Assembly: GCF_026723865.1 (NCBI RefSeq)
Contig: NZ_CP113529.1
Location: 682,001-746,000, forward strand
DNA: 64,000 nt
From: Mycobacterium sp. Aquia_216
Lineage (GTDB): Bacteria; Actinomycetota; Actinomycetes; Mycobacteriales; Mycobacteriaceae
Direction: 5' to 3'
Below the pieces are notes generated by a model, which did not search any database, was not told the origin of the DNA, and worked only from the letters and a program-made list of their open reading frames with translations. Every line of letters starts with the position of its first letter. Positions within the stretch are counted from its first letter, which is position 1. Position numbers and translations under genes: made by a program. This document shows positions 62,044-64,000 of the stretch, in pieces.

Positions 62044-62762
62044 GCGTCGCACTCGTCACCGGCGCCGCGGGCGGCCAAGGTTGGGCCATCGCGAAGCAGC
62101 TTCGAGCGCAGGGATATTCCGTCGCCGCCTGTGATCGGCGAGCTGCTGATATCGCCGCCGCGGTCGGTGCGTTGGACGACGACGAATCGATCGCGATCGA
62201 GCTCGACGTGACGAGTCCAGAGCAGTGGGAAACCGCCGTCGAAAAGACGGTGAACCGATTCGGACGGCTGACCACACTGGTCAACAACGCCGGCGTGCTG
62301 CATCGCGCCGCGCTGGCCGACGAGACGGTCGAGGATTTCGAAAATGCCTGGCGGGTCAACTGTCTGGGTGCATTCCTCGGGATGCAGGCCGCGCTCGGCC
62401 AGCTGCGGGAGGCCGACAACGCGGCCATCGTCAACATCTGCAGCACCGGAGCGATCCGCCCTTTCCCCACGCACTGCGCCTACGGATCGTCGAAGTGGGC
62501 GCTTCGGGGGCTGACCCAAACCGCGGCGGCCGAATTGGCCGCGTTCGGTATCCGGGTCAACGCCGTGTTCCCCGGACCGATCGCCACATCGATGCTCGAT
62601 GAGGCCACGCAGGCCCGGTTGACGGCGACGGCGCCGTTCGGGCGGCTGGGTCAGCCCACCGAGATCGCCGACGCGGTGGCCTTCCTGGTGTCGGAGGCGG
62701 CGTCGTTCATCACCGGTTCGGAACTGGTCGTCGACGGTGGGCAATGCCTGCAGATTCGATGA
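62040..62762 (+). CDS. Short-chain dehydrogenase/reductase, operon gene 7
   Basis: 240 residues. Cofactor loop TGAAGGQGWAIAKQL, NNAG, and catalytic Tyr/Lys in AYGSSKWALRG with Ser in NICSTGAI. C-terminal TGSELVVDGGQCLQIR is usual for classical SDRs. It probably oxidises a hydroxyl to a ketone before the flavin monooxygenase acts. Start ATG 62040 overlaps the previous stop; its own stop overlaps the next ATG. Confidence 0.85.
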   Translation: MSVALVTGAAGGQGWAIAKQLRAQGYSVAACDRRAADIAAAVGALDDDESIAIELDVTSPEQWETAVEKTVNRFGRLTTLVNNAGVLHRAALADETVEDFENAWRVNCLGAFLGMQAALGQLREADNAAIVNICSTGAIRPFPTHCAYGSSKWALRGLTQTAAAELAAFGIRVNAVFPGPIATSMLDEATQARLTATAPFGRLGQPTEIADAVAFLVSEAASFITGSELVVDGGQCLQIR

Positions 62763-64000
62763 AGGCAACGTTGTCGGTCGGCATCATCGGCGCCGGTCCG
62801 GGTGGGCTGGCGTTGGGAATTCTATTGGCCCGCGCCGGTTTTCATGACTTCACCATCTTCGACCGCGAAGACGACGTCGGCGGCACCTGGCGGATCAACA
62901 CCTATCCGGGTCTGGCCTGCGACGTCAAGTCGCACTTGTATTCGTTCTCCTTCGACTTGAATCCGCATTGGTCACGGCTGTGGTCGGGCCAGCCTGAGAT
63001 CCTTGCCTACTTCGAGCGTTGCGCGGATAAATACGGACTGCGGCCGCACCTGAAACTGCGCACCGAAATCCGCGCGGCGCGTTGGGAAGAGGATGCCCAG
63101 CAGTGGTGTCTGACCACCACGGACGGCGAAGAACACCACTTCGATGTCGTGGTCTCCGCGGTCGGTCTGTTCACCCGGCCGCTGTTCCCGGAGCTCGTCG
63201 AGCGGGAGCCGTTCTCGGGAACCGTGATGCACTCGTCGCAATGGGACCATTCGGTCGACCTGCACGGCGCACGGGTCGCCGTGCTGGGAACCGGATCGAC
63301 CGCGTCGCAGCTGCTTCCCGAACTCGCGAAGGTGGCCGGTCAGGTGTATTCGGTGCAGCGCTCGCCGACATGGATTCTGCCCAAACCGGACCGGCACTAC
63401 ACGCGACGGGAGCGGTGGGTCTTCGCCCACCTGCCGTTCGCCAAAAGGCTGTACCGGATCCGGCTGTGGTGGCGCAGCGAATCCAACATCTCGGTGATCG
63501 AGCACGGTAGTGAAAAGACGCAGGATTTCACCGCGATCGCCCTTGGCCTGCTGGAGAAGACGATTGCCGACGAGGAATTGCGGCGGCGGCTGACTCCGGA
63601 TCACCCGATGGGCTGCAAGCGGCTGGTGTTCTCGTCGGACTACCTGCCCGCGTTGACCCAATCCAACGTCGAGGTGGTGTCCAGCCCGGCCCGCTACCTC
63701 AAGGCCCGATCACTGGTCACCGAGGACGGCACCGAACGCGAAGTCGACGTCGTGGTGTGCGCGACCGGCTACGCCGCCGCCGACTACCTCGGGCAGCTGG
63801 ATGTTTCCGGAGAAGGTGGAACGACGCTGCGCGACGTCTGGAGTGATGGGCCGCATGCCTATCTCGGCATGGCCGTTCCCGGGTTCCCGAACTTCTTCAT
63901 GCTGTACGGACCGAACACCAACGTCGGCTCCAACAGCGTGATCTTCATGCTGGAGGCTCAGGCGCACTACATCGTGCGGGCGTTGAAGTACATGCGGCGC
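62759..64000 (+). CDS. Flavin-containing/Baeyer-Villiger-type monooxygenase, operon gene 8, 3'-truncated
   Basis: At least 413 residues, running out of the window. FAD loop GIIGAGPGGLALG (8-20) with FDREDDVGGTWRINTYPGLACDVKSHLYSFSF; the Baeyer-Villiger fingerprint FxGxxxHxxxW is intact in FSGTVMHSSQWD; the NADPH loop is VLGTGSTASQ and CATGY follows. It inserts an oxygen next to a ketone, giving an ester or lactone, with NADPH and O2. ATG 62759 overlaps the SDR stop by 4 bases. The operon may continue outside the window. Confidence 0.88.
   Translation, partial: MKATLSVGIIGAGPGGLALGILLARAGFHDFTIFDREDDVGGTWRINTYPGLACDVKSHLYSFSFDLNPHWSRLWSGQPEILAYFERCADKYGLRPHLKLRTEIRAARWEEDAQQWCLTTTDGEEHHFDVVVSAVGLFTRPLFPELVEREPFSGTVMHSSQWDHSVDLHGARVAVLGTGSTASQLLPELAKVAGQVYSVQRSPTWILPKPDRHYTRRERWVFAHLPFAKRLYRIRLWWRSESNISVIEHGSEKTQDFTAIALGLLEKTIADEELRRRLTPDHPMGCKRLVFSSDYLPALTQSNVEVVSSPARYLKARSLVTEDGTEREVDVVVCATGYAAADYLGQLDVSGEGGTTLRDVWSDGPHAYLGMAVPGFPNFFMLYGPNTNVGSNSVIFMLEAQAHYIVRALKYMRR

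Overview
The window is high-GC actinobacterial DNA with densely packed, mostly AUG/GUG-started genes. Its gene order matches, from memory, the Mycobacterium tuberculosis segment from about Rv0134 to Rv0161: ephF, TetR, cyp138, msrA, Rv0138-Rv0142, a CLC transporter, TetR, tandem SAM methyltransferases, an aldehyde dehydrogenase, an SDR, ptpB, fadE2, pntAa-pntAb-pntB, a TetR and a FAD oxidoreductase. I infer a non-tuberculous Mycobacterium, probably a slow grower; the species cannot be fixed from sequence alone. No tRNA, rRNA, insertion sequence or CRISPR array was seen. The four PE genes (PE1-PE4) that I recall in this part of M. tuberculosis are not present.

Backbone (1-34,000). A 5'-truncated coiled-coil gene and ephF are followed by an inserted Zn-alcohol dehydrogenase/TOBE pair, then TetR/CYP138 around two inverted repeats, and msrA divergent from an Rv0138-Rv0139 pair with a KstR-type box. 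A decayed methyltransferase sits before the DUF427 gene. A Dps ferritin and a pirin gene flank the CLC gene. Three tandem methyltransferases lead to the aldehyde dehydrogenase and SDR. The ptpB-fadE2 pair and the transhydrogenase operon follow. A divergent TetR/P450 module and two copies of a 41-residue microprotein lie between pntB and the next TetR. Then come a membrane acyltransferase pair, a two-component system, a YiaA/B-like protein, an esterase, a DapB-like oxidoreductase, a FabG3-like SDR and the FAD oxidoreductase.

Accessory catabolic region (35,800-54,500). SMP-30, thioesterase and TetR genes face a thioesterase, an F420-type LLM oxidoreductase and an acyl-CoA dehydrogenase across a control region with two copies of a CTTTACA-N14-TGTCACG motif. 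Next is a four-gene operon (lactate-monooxygenase-like FMN enzyme, benzoylformate decarboxylase-like ThDP enzyme, CMD protein, GlcD-GlcE fusion) with a divergent PucR regulator, which suggests 2-hydroxy-acid or aryl-glycolate breakdown. An amidohydrolase, a YWTD propeller protein, a second PucR and a LuxR-type regulator lacking its ATPase half follow.

Right end (54,500-64,000). An HxlR regulator with two palindromes controls an NmrA-like reductase, followed by a CaiB-type CoA-transferase. A third copy of the CTTTACA-N14-TGTCACG motif precedes eight genes joined by 4-base stop/start overlaps or a 1-base gap: an unknown protein, a NIPSNAP-like protein, a P450, a Zn-dehydrogenase, an HpcH/HpaI aldolase, a SnoaL-like protein, an SDR and a Baeyer-Villiger-type monooxygenase cut by the window end. 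This reads as a hydroxylate, oxidise, insert oxygen and cleave pathway for an unknown, probably alicyclic or terpenoid/steroid-like, substrate. It is the best candidate here for an undescribed system.
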